DNA of 43,359 nt from Pseudomonas sp. NFACC02 (GCF_900110765.1 NZ_FOEO01000045.1:1-43359); one strand, 5' to 3'. Positions 1 to 8,989 are shown, numbered from the stretch's first letter. Numbers and translations: made by a program. Notes: generated by a model not told the origin, from the sequence alone.

Positions 1-400
1 CCGCGCAGCGGTAGCAAAACCAGGCGACTCGATTCTGCCTGACACCCTGCATGCACAGGTCTTGCTGCCGGTTCCCGGCAGATCGCGGGACAAGCGCGGT
101 CCTACAAGAGAGAGTGGTGTGCGGGAAATGGATGCACGTACCAAGAATGCGAGGAGCATTAGCTCCAGCCAGCGTTGCTCTTGTGCGCGACAGTCCAGAC
201 ACCACAAAACGCGACTTGGGTGCAGGCCAAACGCAGACGATGCGCAATGGGTCGAGCGGCATGGATGCCGCGAGAGCCGCCCGCCGCCATGGATGGCGGA
301 TGGCGGCGGGCCCACGAAGCGTCATCGGAGTGCGGGTACCCGACGCAGGAGGGCCAAACCAAGAGCAAGCACCCTTGGTGACTTGGGGTGCTTTTCCAAG
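1..400 (+). repeat. Mosaic intergenic repeat, left copy
   Basis: The first 513 bases hold no credible gene. Bases 1-108 match 22943-23052 almost base for base (ending in CGCGGGACAAG...CCTACA), and about 190-360 match 23108-23190 and 43008-43165. The same left module (1 to about 230) also matches the reverse complement of about 42700-42915. The short reading frames here are translations of repeat DNA. The tail at 360-430 resembles, but has diverged from, the TTGGTTACTTTTTCGGCTC end of the right copy. I infer a non-coding repeat family dispersed through this genome. Confidence 0.8.
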
Positions 401-513
401 TAACTCGCCGGAGGCGAAACAGTTTGGCCCTTAGGCCAAACCAAGAAAGCAGCGCCACCACAAACAGCGAACATCTCACCTCACTGTCCGCACTCACGCC
501 TCACTCAGTGCGC

Positions 514-1374
514 CTACTGCCCCCGCGCATTGATCTGCTGCGACAACGTCTGAATCTGACTCTGCAAGGTATTGAGATTGCGCGTCATCTGCCCGCGAAA
601 CGCATCGAACTCCGCCGTGCTCGCTGCGGATGAGGCCGGCTGCGCAGGACGATTATCCTGCTCGCTCTTGAGCACAATCATGTCCTGCTCCAGACGCTCG
701 ATCGCCTGACTGTTATTGCTCTTCTTCAAATTCGCCACATCGGCACTCAGGCCTTTGAGTTCCGACTCCAGACGATCCTGCTGCGATTGCGCCGACTTGC
801 TGTCAGGCATCGCCGCCTTCAGCGTAGCCAGCTCGGTCGAGACCGTCTTCAACTGATCCTGCAACTGCTGATTGGTCGCTTGCTGCTGCGTCGCTTGAGC
901 CGCAATCTGCTCCAGACGCTTGTCCAGACCACCCTGCAACCCCGCGACGCCTTGCTGCTGCTTGCTCTGATCGGCGAGCTGATCCTGCAATTGCTTGATC
1001 TGCGCTTTCAACGCCTCACCACCACTGTTGGCCACCGACTCGGTGGCGACCACCTTGCCGGAGATATCCTGCAGGCGCCCCGCCGCTTCCTCGCTGATAC
1101 GCGCGAAGCTTTCCTGGGTGGCGACCAGTTGTTGCTCCATCAACGAAACCTGCTGAAAACTCCACCAGCCCAAGCCACAGAATGCAATGAACAGCGCCCC
1201 GATTAAGGCCCACAAGGCGCCTGTGCCCGGGGCTTTGACCTTGACCACAGGCGTGGTGCGTGAATACACCGTGGTGCGCTCTCGGGCACCGGCGGTCGGG
1301 ATGAAGTCGTCGTCATCATCTTTGGCGCTGAGGCTCGGAACGTCATCGATGTCGTCATACGGATCTTTGCGCAT
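514..1374 (-). CDS. Single-pass membrane coiled-coil protein of unknown function
   Basis: A 286-residue protein. I chose the ATG at 1374, which starts MRKDPYDDIDDVPSL, because AAGGGAAA lies just upstream; the longer frame to 1428 has no such site. The N-terminal 55 residues are acidic, then basic, and probably cytoplasmic. One hydrophobic segment follows at roughly residues 55-75 (ALWALIGALFIAFCGLGWW). The rest is Gln/Leu/Ala-rich with heptad character, strongly suggesting a long periplasmic coiled coil. Homologues in Pseudomonas are often labelled ATPase, but I see no Walker A or B motif, so that label is unsupported. It may be a scaffold or envelope-associated structural protein; the function is unknown. 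It lies downstream of the epimerase on the same strand with an 81-bp gap. Confidence 0.85.
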   Translation of the reverse strand: MRKDPYDDIDDVPSLSAKDDDDDFIPTAGARERTTVYSRTTPVVKVKAPGTGALWALIGALFIAFCGLGWWSFQQVSLMEQQLVATQESFARISEEAAGRLQDISGKVVATESVANSGGEALKAQIKQLQDQLADQSKQQQGVAGLQGGLDKRLEQIAAQATQQQATNQQLQDQLKTVSTELATLKAAMPDSKSAQSQQDRLESELKGLSADVANLKKSNNSQAIERLEQDMIVLKSEQDNRPAQPASSAASTAEFDAFRGQMTRNLNTLQSQIQTLSQQINARGQ

Positions 1375-1455
1375 GTGTTTCCCTTTAAAGACCGCTGAAT
1401 CTGAATGGCGGCAGTATAACCGCGACACGTGGGACCTTATTAAACGCCGACCGTT

Positions 1456-2454
1456 TTAAACCGCCTGACCGTGCTGCGCCTTCCACCAGTTGCAGAACTC
1501 ATCGAGCGCGGTCCAGACGCTGACATTGGGCCGGTAATCCAGATAATACTGAGCGCGACTGATATCAAGCGTGAAATCTCGGTTCATGACCTGCATGCCC
1601 ATTCTGGACAGCGTCGGTTCAGGTCGGCCAGGCCAGAGCATGCAGGCAGCTTCATTGATCGCCGCCGCGCTGTAGGCCAGCCCGTACGAGCGATAACGCG
1701 TGACAGGCGGCAATTGCATCTGACGCATGACGTAATTGACCACGTCCCAGATCGGAATCGGCGTGCCGTTACTGATGTTGTAAGCCTTGCCCAATGCCGA
1801 ACCTGTCGCCAGCAAACTGCTGAGCATCGCTTCGTTCAGGTTCTGAATGCTGGTGAAATCGACTTTGTTCAGGCCATTGCCGATGATCGACAGGCGCTTC
1901 TTGCGCTGCATCTGCATCAGTCTCGGGAAGATGCTGGTGTCTCCCGCGCCCGTGACGAACCGAGGACGCAACGCGATGACCTCCAGCCCGAATTCGGCAG
2001 CGCCAAACACCTTTTGCTCGGCCAGGTATTTGGTCGCGGCGTAGTGATTATGGAAGCGCTTGGGTACCTGCTCTTCACGGAGGTTAAGGTGCGACTGCCC
2101 ATCGAAATAGATCGAAGGCGAGGACAAGTGCACCAGCCGGCGGACGTGTTGCTTGAGACAGGCTTCGACGACGTTTTCAGTGACCTGAACGTTGCCCTGA
2201 TGGAAATCCTGACGACGTCCCCACGTGCCCACAGCCCCCGCGCAATGGACGACCGCCTCGACGTCGTCGCACAAGGCGTGTACCAGTTCTGGATCACTCA
2301 GGTCGCCTTGAATGAATTCGGCGCCGCGCCGCACCAGATGCTCAACGCCTTGCGCGCGACGGCCGTTGACCCGGACGCTCAATCCCTGCTCCAGGGCAAA
2401 ACGCGCAAAGCGTCCGCCGATAAAGCCGCTTGCGCCGGTGACCAGAATCTTCAT
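1456..2454 (-). CDS. NAD(P)-dependent epimerase/dehydratase (extended SDR)
   Basis: A 332-residue extended short-chain dehydrogenase/reductase. The N-terminus MKILVTGASGFIGG carries the Rossmann glycine motif TGASGFIG, and YAATK is the catalytic YxxxK with an upstream serine (LSSPSIYFD). NAD(P) is the expected cofactor. The substrate cannot be told from sequence; the family includes 3-beta-hydroxysteroid dehydrogenase-like and sugar-nucleotide epimerase-like enzymes. The ATG is preceded by ACGGAG. The C-terminal half, with RPEPTLSRMG and DISRAQYYLDYRP, matches the architecture of bacterial members annotated as NAD-dependent epimerases. It sits between the coiled-coil gene and argP, all on the minus strand, with about 60-80 bp spacers, so cotranscription is possible. 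Confidence 0.85.
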   Translation of the reverse strand: MKILVTGASGFIGGRFARFALEQGLSVRVNGRRAQGVEHLVRRGAEFIQGDLSDPELVHALCDDVEAVVHCAGAVGTWGRRQDFHQGNVQVTENVVEACLKQHVRRLVHLSSPSIYFDGQSHLNLREEQVPKRFHNHYAATKYLAEQKVFGAAEFGLEVIALRPRFVTGAGDTSIFPRLMQMQRKKRLSIIGNGLNKVDFTSIQNLNEAMLSSLLATGSALGKAYNISNGTPIPIWDVVNYVMRQMQLPPVTRYRSYGLAYSAAAINEAACMLWPGRPEPTLSRMGMQVMNRDFTLDISRAQYYLDYRPNVSVWTALDEFCNWWKAQHGQAV

Positions 2455-2513
2455 TTACCGCTCCGTTGATGTGTACATGTTGCGTTTGCCTGTTAACAGA
2501 CTGGCATTGACGC

Positions 2514-3413
2514 TCAGTGCGCCTTCAGCGGCACTAACCATTGACCGGCTTTCTTCGCCAGATGATCGGTCAACTGGGTCAACAACTGCCCGCCATTGCG
2601 CCAATGATGCCAGTACAAGGGCACATCGATGCAGCGATCACTCAACAATTCCACGAGCTTGCCGCTCGCCAGTTGCTCGCGCACCTGCAATTCAGGGACC
2701 AGCCCCCAACCCATTCCGGACTCCGTCATGCGGATGAAACCTTCAGATGACGGGCACAAGTGATGTTCGAAACCGCCTTCGACGCCCAGCGAGGCCAGAT
2801 AGCGGTGCTGCAGAAAGTCATCCGGCCCGAAGACCAGAGCCGGTGAACGCCCCAGCGCCTGAGCCGTGACGCCGTTGGGGAAATGCCGCGCAATAAACGC
2901 CGGGCTGGCCAACGCACGGTAACGCATGGCGCCCAGTGGCAAACTGCGCGCGCCCGCCACCGGGCGTTCGCTGCCACATAGACAGGCCGCGACCTCACCG
3001 GCACGCATGCGCTTGAGGCCCACGTCCTGATCCTCGACGACCAGATCGGTCAGCAACCGGTGTTCGGCACAAAAATCCCCCACCGCCAGCGCCCACCAGG
3101 TGGCCAGACTGTCCGCGTTCAGGGCGATGCGCAGCCGTTCCGGAATACCGCCCTCGTCCAGTGCCGGGACCACGCTTTGCAGGTCTCGCTCCAGCAACCG
3201 CACCTGCTGAACGTGGTTCAACAGGCGCCGACCGATGTCAGTGGGGCTGGGTGGCGTCGCCCGCACCAGCACCGGCTGACCGATGCGTGCCTCCAGCAGT
3301 TTGATCCGTTGTGAAACGGCCGACTGCGACAGGCCCAGCACTTGCGCTGCGCGTTCAAAGCCCGCCTGTTCAATCACAGCCGCCAGCGCCGAAAGCAATT
3401 TGTAGTCGAACAT
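2514..3413 (-). CDS. argP: LysR-type regulator ArgP/IciA
   Basis: A 299-residue LysR-type transcriptional regulator, close to the usual ArgP length. I chose the ATG at 3413 (MFDYKLLSALAAVIEQ), preceded by AGGGAAA; the longer frame to 3527 runs through the intergenic region. The N-terminal winged helix-turn-helix covers about residues 1-60, with the typical segment FERAAQVLGLSQSAVSQRIK. The remainder is the substrate-binding-protein-like effector domain. Family members (ArgP, LysG) sense basic amino acids and activate an amino-acid exporter. The divergent neighbour is exactly such an exporter, separated by 112 bp, which strongly supports the call. Confidence 0.92.
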   Translation of the reverse strand: MFDYKLLSALAAVIEQAGFERAAQVLGLSQSAVSQRIKLLEARIGQPVLVRATPPSPTDIGRRLLNHVQQVRLLERDLQSVVPALDEGGIPERLRIALNADSLATWWALAVGDFCAEHRLLTDLVVEDQDVGLKRMRAGEVAACLCGSERPVAGARSLPLGAMRYRALASPAFIARHFPNGVTAQALGRSPALVFGPDDFLQHRYLASLGVEGGFEHHLCPSSEGFIRMTESGMGWGLVPELQVREQLASGKLVELLSDRCIDVPLYWHHWRNGGQLLTQLTDHLAKKAGQWLVPLKAH

Positions 3414-3525
3414 CACTTTCCCTAATGAGCGATGAGCATTATTGGTTTTTCTTATACCGCTAATCCACCGACAATCGCCACAGCAATGTGCAATTCGCCT
3501 CATCGACTTCTGGAGCACGACCCCC
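3414..3525. promoter_or_regulatory. Divergent argP-argO control region
   Basis: This 112-bp gap separates the argP and argO starts. It contains an AT-rich stretch at about 3436-3456 (ATTATTGGTTTTTCTTATAC) that is unlike the GC-rich surroundings and is suited to a LysR-type operator plus the exporter promoter. TTATAC at 3452-3457 is a possible -10 for argO. LysR regulators classically bind between divergent genes; the exact operator is inferred and not resolved here. Confidence 0.45.
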
Positions 3526-4128
3526 ATGTGGCAAAGCTACCTCAACGGCCTGCTGGTTGCGTTCGGCCTGATCATGGCCATCGGTACCCAGAATGCCTAT
3601 GTACTGGCGCAAAGCTTGCGCCGCGAGCATCACCTGTCGGTGGCGTTGTTATGCATCGTGTGCGATGCGGTGCTGGTCACCGCCGGCGTGTTCGGGCTGG
3701 CCAATGTACTGGCGCATAACCCGACCTTGCTGGCCGTCGCGCGCTGGGGTGGCCTGGCATTTCTGCTGTGGTACGGCGGCAAAGCCCTGCGCCGCGCCGT
3801 CTCGCCACAGAGCCTGCAACACGGCGACGCTGACGGCCAGCGTTCGCGCCGCGCAGTGCTGCTGACGGCATTGGCCGTGACGCTCCTCAACCCGCACGTT
3901 TACCTCGACACCGTCCTGCTGATCGGGTCGCTTGGGGCCCAGCAGCTGGAACCGGGCGCCTACGTGGCCGGTGCCGCCAGTGCGTCACTGCTGTGGTTCT
4001 CGACACTGGCAATCGGTGCAGCCTGGCTCGCACCCTGGCTTGCCCGACCGGCGACCTGGCGTCTGCTGGATCTGATGGTCGCCGTCATGATGTTCAGCGT
4101 CGCGGTGCAATTGATCAGAACAGCCTGA
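3526..4128 (+). CDS. argO: LysE/ArgO family basic amino-acid exporter
   Basis: A 200-residue inner-membrane protein of the LysE superfamily. I chose the ATG at 3526 (MWQSYLNGLLVAFGLIM) because GGAG lies 10 bases upstream and the longer frame begins inside the argP promoter. The motif GLIMAIGTQNAYVLAQ is the conserved LysE/ArgO N-terminal signature, and about six hydrophobic segments are visible. Members export L-arginine or L-lysine and its toxic analogues by proton exchange. The divergent ArgP-type regulator upstream is the canonical partner. No cotranscribed gene follows; sodB begins 217 bp downstream with its own promoter. Substrate preference (Arg or Lys) is inferred from the family. Confidence 0.9.
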   Translation: MWQSYLNGLLVAFGLIMAIGTQNAYVLAQSLRREHHLSVALLCIVCDAVLVTAGVFGLANVLAHNPTLLAVARWGGLAFLLWYGGKALRRAVSPQSLQHGDADGQRSRRAVLLTALAVTLLNPHVYLDTVLLIGSLGAQQLEPGAYVAGAASASLLWFSTLAIGAAWLAPWLARPATWRLLDLMVAVMMFSVAVQLIRTA

Positions 4129-4228
4129 TCATGCGCCTGGCGACGCATCAAAAATATCCATGTTTCCCGTGCAACGCTCTGGAACCTCTATCCCACACAG
4201 TTGTTGCGTGGTTATGGGCCGGACCCGG

Positions 4229-4237
4229 TGCTATGAT
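4229..4237 (+). promoter_or_regulatory. Candidate extended -10 promoter of sodB
   Basis: TGCTATGAT is an extended -10 element (TGn plus TATGAT) about 110 bp before the sodB start. No good -35 is visible at the usual spacing, which is tolerated with an extended -10. The transcribed leader would include a 5-bp hairpin, AGAGTAAAAGACTCT, near 4257-4271. This is a prediction from sequence only. Confidence 0.45.
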
Positions 4238-4345
4238 CCAGACCCCTGCGCCGCAAAGAGTAAAAGACTCTCCGGCGTATGTTCTGTCTGGCCGCCCGTG
4301 ATCGGCCTTGCGCTAACCGCAACTGACCTGATTAGGAGAATTACC

Positions 4346-4942
4346 ATGGCTTTCGAATTGCCTCCGCTGCCGTACGCTCATGATGCTCTGGCACCGCACA
4401 TCTCCAAGGAAACTCTGGAATACCACCACGACAAGCACCACAACACCTACGTCGTGAACCTGAACAACCTGGTGCCAGGCACCGAGTTCGAAGGCAAGAC
4501 TCTGGAAGAAATCGTCAAGTCCTCCTCGGGCGGTATCTTCAACAACGCAGCCCAGGTCTGGAACCACACGTTCTACTGGAACTGCCTGGCGCCAAACGCT
4601 GGCGGCCAACCTACCGGTGCGCTGGCTGACGCCATCAACGCTGCGTTCGGCTCCTTCGACAAGTTCAAGGAAGAATTCAGCAAGACGTCCATCGGCACCT
4701 TCGGCTCCGGCTGGGGCTGGCTGGTGAAGAAAGCTGACGGCTCCCTGGCGCTGGCCAGCACCATCGGCGCCGGCAACCCGCTGACCAGCGGCGACACCCC
4801 GCTGCTGACCTGCGACGTCTGGGAACACGCCTACTACATCGACTACCGTAACCTGCGTCCAAAATACGTCGAAGCGTTCTGGAACCTGGTGAACTGGAAG
4901 TTCGTCGCCGAGCAGTTCGAAGGCAAAGCCTTCACCGCCTGA
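4346..4942 (+). CDS. sodB: Superoxide dismutase [Fe]
   Basis: A 198-residue iron superoxide dismutase, of normal length, which dismutates superoxide to oxygen and hydrogen peroxide in the cytoplasm. The ATG at 4346 is preceded by AGGAGA; the longer open frame begins in the leader. MAFELPPLPYAHDALAPHIS is nearly identical to enterobacterial SodB. Metal ligands are visible: His27 in EYHHDKHH, the His of NNAAQVWNHTFYWN, and Asp and His of DVWEHAYYIDYRN. The Gln of NNAAQVW and the FGSGWGWLV segment favour the Fe type over the Mn type. The gene stands alone, with its own upstream promoter candidate and a strong terminator. SodB expression is iron-linked in many gammaproteobacteria, but I see no clear Fur box here. 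Confidence 0.98.
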   Translation: MAFELPPLPYAHDALAPHISKETLEYHHDKHHNTYVVNLNNLVPGTEFEGKTLEEIVKSSSGGIFNNAAQVWNHTFYWNCLAPNAGGQPTGALADAINAAFGSFDKFKEEFSKTSIGTFGSGWGWLVKKADGSLALASTIGAGNPLTSGDTPLLTCDVWEHAYYIDYRNLRPKYVEAFWNLVNWKFVAEQFEGKAFTA

Positions 4943-4970
4943 TCGCTGCATCAGAGCGCGACTTAGAGAA

Positions 4971-4997
4971 AAACCCGGCACCGCCGGGTTTTTTTTC
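4971..4997 (+). terminator. Rho-independent terminator of sodB
   Basis: The stem AACCCGGC (4972-4979) pairs with GCCGGGTT (4983-4990), followed by a continuous T run to about 4996. It lies 30 bp after the sodB stop codon. Confidence 0.92.
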
Positions 4998-5020
4998 GCC
5001 TTCTGTTCGTCCTTTATGTA

Positions 5021-5048
5021 TTGTCAGAAAGCGATAGCGGACTAATAT
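5021..5048 (+). promoter_or_regulatory. Candidate sigma70 promoter of bifA
   Basis: TTGTCA at 5021-5026 and TAATAT at 5043-5048, with a 16-bp spacer, are good -35 and -10 matches. They lie about 200 bp before the bifA start, giving a long leader. No other gene fills the 4998-5247 interval. Confidence 0.55.
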
Positions 5049-5247
5049 CAGTTTCGTTCGAACAGATGAAAAGAAGCTCAAGTTCCACCCCCTGTTTACC
5101 GACACAGTACTGATAGCCTTACTTGCCTGCATGTGGATCGTTATCTGAATGAAACAGGTCAGGTGTATCGAGCCTTGACCCCATGGCGTGCATTGCCAAT
5201 GCTTGCATACAGTCACCCGCTATCAGCATGGATGAAGGAATGCCCAT

Positions 5248-7299
5248 TTGAAGCTGGAACTCAAGAACAGCTTGTCGGTGAAGCTGCTGCGTGTGGTGTT
5301 GCTCTCAGCGCTTGTCGTGGGCGTTGTGCTCAGTTGCGCACAAATCGTTTACGACGCCTACAAGACCCGACAGGCCGTCGCCACTGACGCCGAGCGGATT
5401 CTCGACATGTTCCGTGATCCATCGACCCAGGCGGTCTATAGCCTGGACCGGGAAATGGGCATGCAGGTCATCGAGGGGCTGTTTCAGGACAAGGCCGTAC
5501 GCATGGCATCCATCGGCCATCCCAACGAGACATTGCTCGCGGAAAAAACCCGGGACCTCAAACACTCGCCGACCCGTTGGCTGACCGACCCGATCCTCGG
5601 CAAGGAACGCAGCTTCACCACGCAGTTGGTAGGCCGCAGCCCGTACAGCGAATACTACGGCGATCTGCGCATCACCCTCGATACCGCGACCTATGGCGAG
5701 GGCTTTCTCGTCAATTCGATGATCATCTTTATTTCCGGCGTACTGCGCGCTCTGGCGATGGGGTTGGTGTTGTATCTGGTGTATCACTGGCTGCTGACCA
5801 AACCGCTGTCGCGCATCATCGAGCACCTGACGAGCATCAACCCTGACCGCCCCAGCGAACACCAATTGCCGCTGCTCAAGGGGCATGAGAAGAACGAACT
5901 GGGCCTTTGGGTCAGCACCGCCAATCAACTCCTGGCCTCCATCGAGCGCAATACCCACTTGCGACACGAGGCGGAGTCGAGCCTGTTGCGCATGGCCCAA
6001 TATGATTTTCTGACCGGGCTGCCCAACCGTCAGCAACTGCAACAGCAACTGGACAAGATTCTGATCGACGCCGGACGCGTGCAGCACCGCGTGGCCGTGC
6101 TATGCGTCGGCCTCGATGATTTCAAGGGGATCAACGAACAATTCAGTTATCAGGCGGGTGACCAACTGCTGTTGGCGCTGGCCGACCGTCTGCGTGGTCA
6201 CAGTGGCCGTCTGGGCGCGCTCGCACGCCTGGGTGGCGACCAGTTCGCGCTGGTGCAGGCCGACATCGAACAGCCTTATGAAGCAGCAGAGCTGGCACAA
6301 AACATTCTTGATGACCTGGAGGCGCCGTTCGCCGTCGATCAACAGGAAATCCGCCTGCGCGCAACCATCGGCATCACCCTGTTCCCGGAGGATGGCGACA
6401 GTACCGAAAAGCTGCTGCAAAAAGCCGAGCAGACGATGACCTTGGCGAAGACACGTTCGCGCAACCGTTATCAGTTCTATATCGCCAGCGTCGACAGCGA
6501 GATGCGTCGCCGCCGCGAGCTTGAAAAAGACCTGCGCGAAGCCCTGGTGCGCAACCAGTTCCATCTGGTGTACCAACCTCAGATCAGCTATCGCGACCAG
6601 CGCGTCGTCGGCGTCGAGGCCCTGATTCGCTGGATTCACCCCGAGCACGGCTTCGTCCCGCCCGATCAGTTCATTCCGCTGGCCGAACAGAACGGCACCA
6701 TCATTGCCATCGGCGAATGGGTGCTGGACCAGGCCTGCAAACAACTGCGCGAATGGCACGATCAGGGCTTTAGCGACCTGCGCATGGCCGTGAACCTGTC
6801 CACCGTGCAACTGCACCACGCCGAGCTGCCTCGCGTGGTCAACAACCTGCTGCAGATCTACCGTCTTCCGCCACGCAGCCTGGAACTTGAAGTCACGGAA
6901 ACCGGCCTGATGGAAGACATCAGCACCGCCGCTCAGCACCTCCTCAGCCTGCGTCGCTCCGGGGCGTTGATTGCCATCGACGACTTCGGGACAGGCTATT
7001 CCTCGCTGAGCTATCTGAAGAGCCTGCCGCTGGACAAGATCAAGATCGACAAGAGCTTCGTGCAAGACCTGATCGACGACGATGACGACGCCACTATCGT
7101 GCGCGCCATCATCCAGCTCGGCAAAAGCCTGGGCATGCAGGTCATCGCCGAGGGCGTGGAAACCACGGAGCAAGAGGCATACATCATCTCCGAGGGCTGC
7201 CACGAAGGTCAGGGCTATTTCTACAGCAAGCCGCTGCCCGCGCGGGAGCTGCTGTCTTATCTGAAGCAGGCCCAGCGGACGCACGTGGGGATTCTGTAG
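5248..7299 (+). CDS. bifA: c-di-GMP phosphodiesterase BifA (degenerate GGDEF + EAL)
   Basis: A 683-residue inner-membrane protein matching BifA in length, sequence and position next to sodB. It has a TM helix at about 12-32, a periplasmic region, a second TM at about 158-183, a linker, a GGDEF domain (about 255-415) and an EAL domain (about 430-675). The GGDEF signature is GGDQF at 329-333, so cyclase activity is not expected. The EAL motif is intact at 457-459, as are DDFGTGYSSLSYL and EGVET, so it should hydrolyse c-di-GMP to pGpG. In Pseudomonas, BifA lowers c-di-GMP and promotes dispersal and swarming. The start is TTG at 5248, preceded by AAGGAA seven bases away; no in-frame ATG has a better site. 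It is monocistronic: a repeat and a new promoter follow. Confidence 0.95.
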   Translation: MKLELKNSLSVKLLRVVLLSALVVGVVLSCAQIVYDAYKTRQAVATDAERILDMFRDPSTQAVYSLDREMGMQVIEGLFQDKAVRMASIGHPNETLLAEKTRDLKHSPTRWLTDPILGKERSFTTQLVGRSPYSEYYGDLRITLDTATYGEGFLVNSMIIFISGVLRALAMGLVLYLVYHWLLTKPLSRIIEHLTSINPDRPSEHQLPLLKGHEKNELGLWVSTANQLLASIERNTHLRHEAESSLLRMAQYDFLTGLPNRQQLQQQLDKILIDAGRVQHRVAVLCVGLDDFKGINEQFSYQAGDQLLLALADRLRGHSGRLGALARLGGDQFALVQADIEQPYEAAELAQNILDDLEAPFAVDQQEIRLRATIGITLFPEDGDSTEKLLQKAEQTMTLAKTRSRNRYQFYIASVDSEMRRRRELEKDLREALVRNQFHLVYQPQISYRDQRVVGVEALIRWIHPEHGFVPPDQFIPLAEQNGTIIAIGEWVLDQACKQLREWHDQGFSDLRMAVNLSTVQLHHAELPRVVNNLLQIYRLPPRSLELEVTETGLMEDISTAAQHLLSLRRSGALIAIDDFGTGYSSLSYLKSLPLDKIKIDKSFVQDLIDDDDDATIVRAIIQLGKSLGMQVIAEGVETTEQEAYIISEGCHEGQGYFYSKPLPARELLSYLKQAQRTHVGIL

Positions 7300-7313
7300 C
7301 CACCGCCACGCGG

Positions 7314-7345
7314 TTGTAGGAGCGCGCTTGCCCGCGAGCGCGATG
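7314..7345 (+). repeat. Single REP-like repeat
   Basis: TTGTAGGAGCGCGCTTGCCC and the bases after it form a REP-type palindromic element just after bifA. It is a variant of the GTAGGAGCGTGGCTTGTCCCGCG family seen at 22914, 35785, 37543 and 42810. Confidence 0.7.
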
Positions 7346-7549
7346 GGTCATCCTCTATCAATACATTTGACCAAACACAGTCGGCAAACACCCTCCCGCA
7401 ATCATGTTTGCAGTCATTCACGCACGCTGACCGACTTGTGGCCAGACCAACAACCGGCAAGCGCCTGCGCAGAGATCAACTAACGATCACGCTGAAACCC
7501 CTTGTAACAGCTTGAAATACCTCCCCCGTCCGCAACAAGGCGTTTTGCC

Positions 7550-7579
7550 TTTACACAGAATGCAAATCTTTCGCATTAT
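7550..7579 (+). promoter_or_regulatory. Candidate icmP promoter with Fur-like box
   Basis: TTTACA (7550-7555) and CATTAT (7574-7579) with an 18-bp spacer resemble a sigma70 promoter 64 bp upstream of icmP. The spacer holds TGCAAATCTTTCGCA (7561-7575), which matches about 10 of 14 positions of the 7-1-7 Fur consensus TGATAATNATTATCA. Occupancy there would block transcription. Iron control of imelysin genes is known in Pseudomonas; this particular site is a prediction. The rest of 7346-7549 shows nothing I can identify. Confidence 0.45.
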
Positions 7580-7642
7580 TGCGCAGCTTTTTTTGTTGGC
7601 GCCCGCCACCGTTTACACATTCTTCCGACGCAGGATTCCGTC

Positions 7643-8989
7643 ATGATTCGTACGCCCCTGGCAACTGCAAGTCTGCTGGCCATCGCTATCGCTCTGGCCG
7701 GTTGTGACCAAGGCAAGGACAAGCCCGCCGCCGCGCCCACCCCGACGCCCGCTGCAACCGCGCCGGCTCCCGCAGCCGCGCCAGCAGCATCGACCCAGAC
7801 CAGCGATGCCGCCGCCAAGGCCGTGGTCGCTAATTACGCGAACATCGTTTTCGCCGTGTTCAGCGATGCCGAATCCACTGCAAAGAAACTCAGCACCGCG
7901 GTGGACGCATTCCTCGCCACGCCGAACGACCAGACCTTGAAAGCTGCGCGCGACGCCTGGATCGCGGCGCGTGTGCCGTACATGCAGAGCGAAGTGTTCC
8001 GCTTCGGCAATACCCTCATCGACGACTGGGAAGGTCAGGTGAACGCCTGGCCGCTGGATGAAGGCCTGATCGACTACGTGGCCAAGGATTACCAGCATGC
8101 GCTCGGCAACCCGGGCGCGACCGCCAACATCATCGCCAACACGTCGGTGCAGGTCGGCGAAGACAAGGTCGATGTCACCGAAATCACGCCCGAGAAACTG
8201 GCCAGCCTGAACGAGCTGGGTGGCTCCGAAGCCAACGTTGCGACCGGTTACCACGCGATCGAATTCCTGCTCTGGGGCCAGGATCTGCACGGTAACGGCC
8301 CGGGCGCCGGCGAACGTCCCGCGAGTGACTACATTGAAGGCAAAGGGGGCACCGGTGGCCATAACGACCGTCGTCGTGCCTACCTGAAAGCCGCGACCGA
8401 CCTGCTGGTGAGCGACCTGGAAGAAATGGTCAACAACTGGAAACCGGGCGTTGCCGACAACTACCGCGCCACGCTGGAAGCGGAGCCTGCTGAAAACGGC
8501 CTGCGTAAAATGCTGTTCGGCATGGGCAGCCTGTCCCTGGGCGAGCTGGCGGGTGAGCGAATGAAGGTGGCGCTGGAAGCCAACTCCAGCGAAGACGAAC
8601 ACGACTGCTTCAGCGACAACACCCACAACTCCCACTTCTACAACGGTCTGGGGATCCGCAACGTTTACCTGGGTGAGTACACCCGCGTGGACGGCAGCAA
8701 AGTCAGCGGTCCAAGCCTGTCCTCGCTGGTCGCCAAGGCCGATGCCGCGACCGACAGCACCGTACGCGCCGACCTGGATGCGACACAGGCGAAACTGCAG
8801 GCGATTGTCGATCACGCCAACAAGGGCGAACATTTCGACCAGTTGATCGCGGCGGGCAATACCGCTGGCAATCAGGTGGTTCGTGACGCCATCGAGGCAC
8901 TGGTGAAGCAGACCGGCGCCATCGAGCAAGCCGCTGGCAAGCTGGGCATCACCGACCTGAACCCGGACAACGCCGATCACGAATTCTGA
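7643..8989 (+). CDS. icmP: Imelysin-family (M75) lipoprotein, IcmP
   Basis: A 448-residue lipoprotein. The signal peptide ends in the lipobox LAGC with Cys21 as the lipidation site, followed by an Ala/Pro-rich linker (about 27-52). The imelysin domain fills the rest and carries the GxHxxE motif as GYHAIE at 202-207, the putative metal site of family M75 (EfeO-like fold). The P. aeruginosa counterpart is the insulin-cleaving membrane protein IcmP, although the proteolytic role of this family is disputed and iron binding or uptake is the alternative. It is the first gene of a cluster normally followed directly by a di-heme lipoprotein, a second imelysin and a DUF1513 protein. Here a terminator and an extra gene intervene. 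The start ATG has AGGA upstream. Confidence 0.92.
   Translation: MIRTPLATASLLAIAIALAGCDQGKDKPAAAPTPTPAATAPAPAAAPAASTQTSDAAAKAVVANYANIVFAVFSDAESTAKKLSTAVDAFLATPNDQTLKAARDAWIAARVPYMQSEVFRFGNTLIDDWEGQVNAWPLDEGLIDYVAKDYQHALGNPGATANIIANTSVQVGEDKVDVTEITPEKLASLNELGGSEANVATGYHAIEFLLWGQDLHGNGPGAGERPASDYIEGKGGTGGHNDRRRAYLKAATDLLVSDLEEMVNNWKPGVADNYRATLEAEPAENGLRKMLFGMGSLSLGELAGERMKVALEANSSEDEHDCFSDNTHNSHFYNGLGIRNVYLGEYTRVDGSKVSGPSLSSLVAKADAATDSTVRADLDATQAKLQAIVDHANKGEHFDQLIAAGNTAGNQVVRDAIEALVKQTGAIEQAAGKLGITDLNPDNADHEF

Noticed and set aside
514..1374. ATPase label for the coiled-coil protein
   Set aside because: No Walker A or B motif or other nucleotide site is visible; only a TM segment and a coiled coil are supported.
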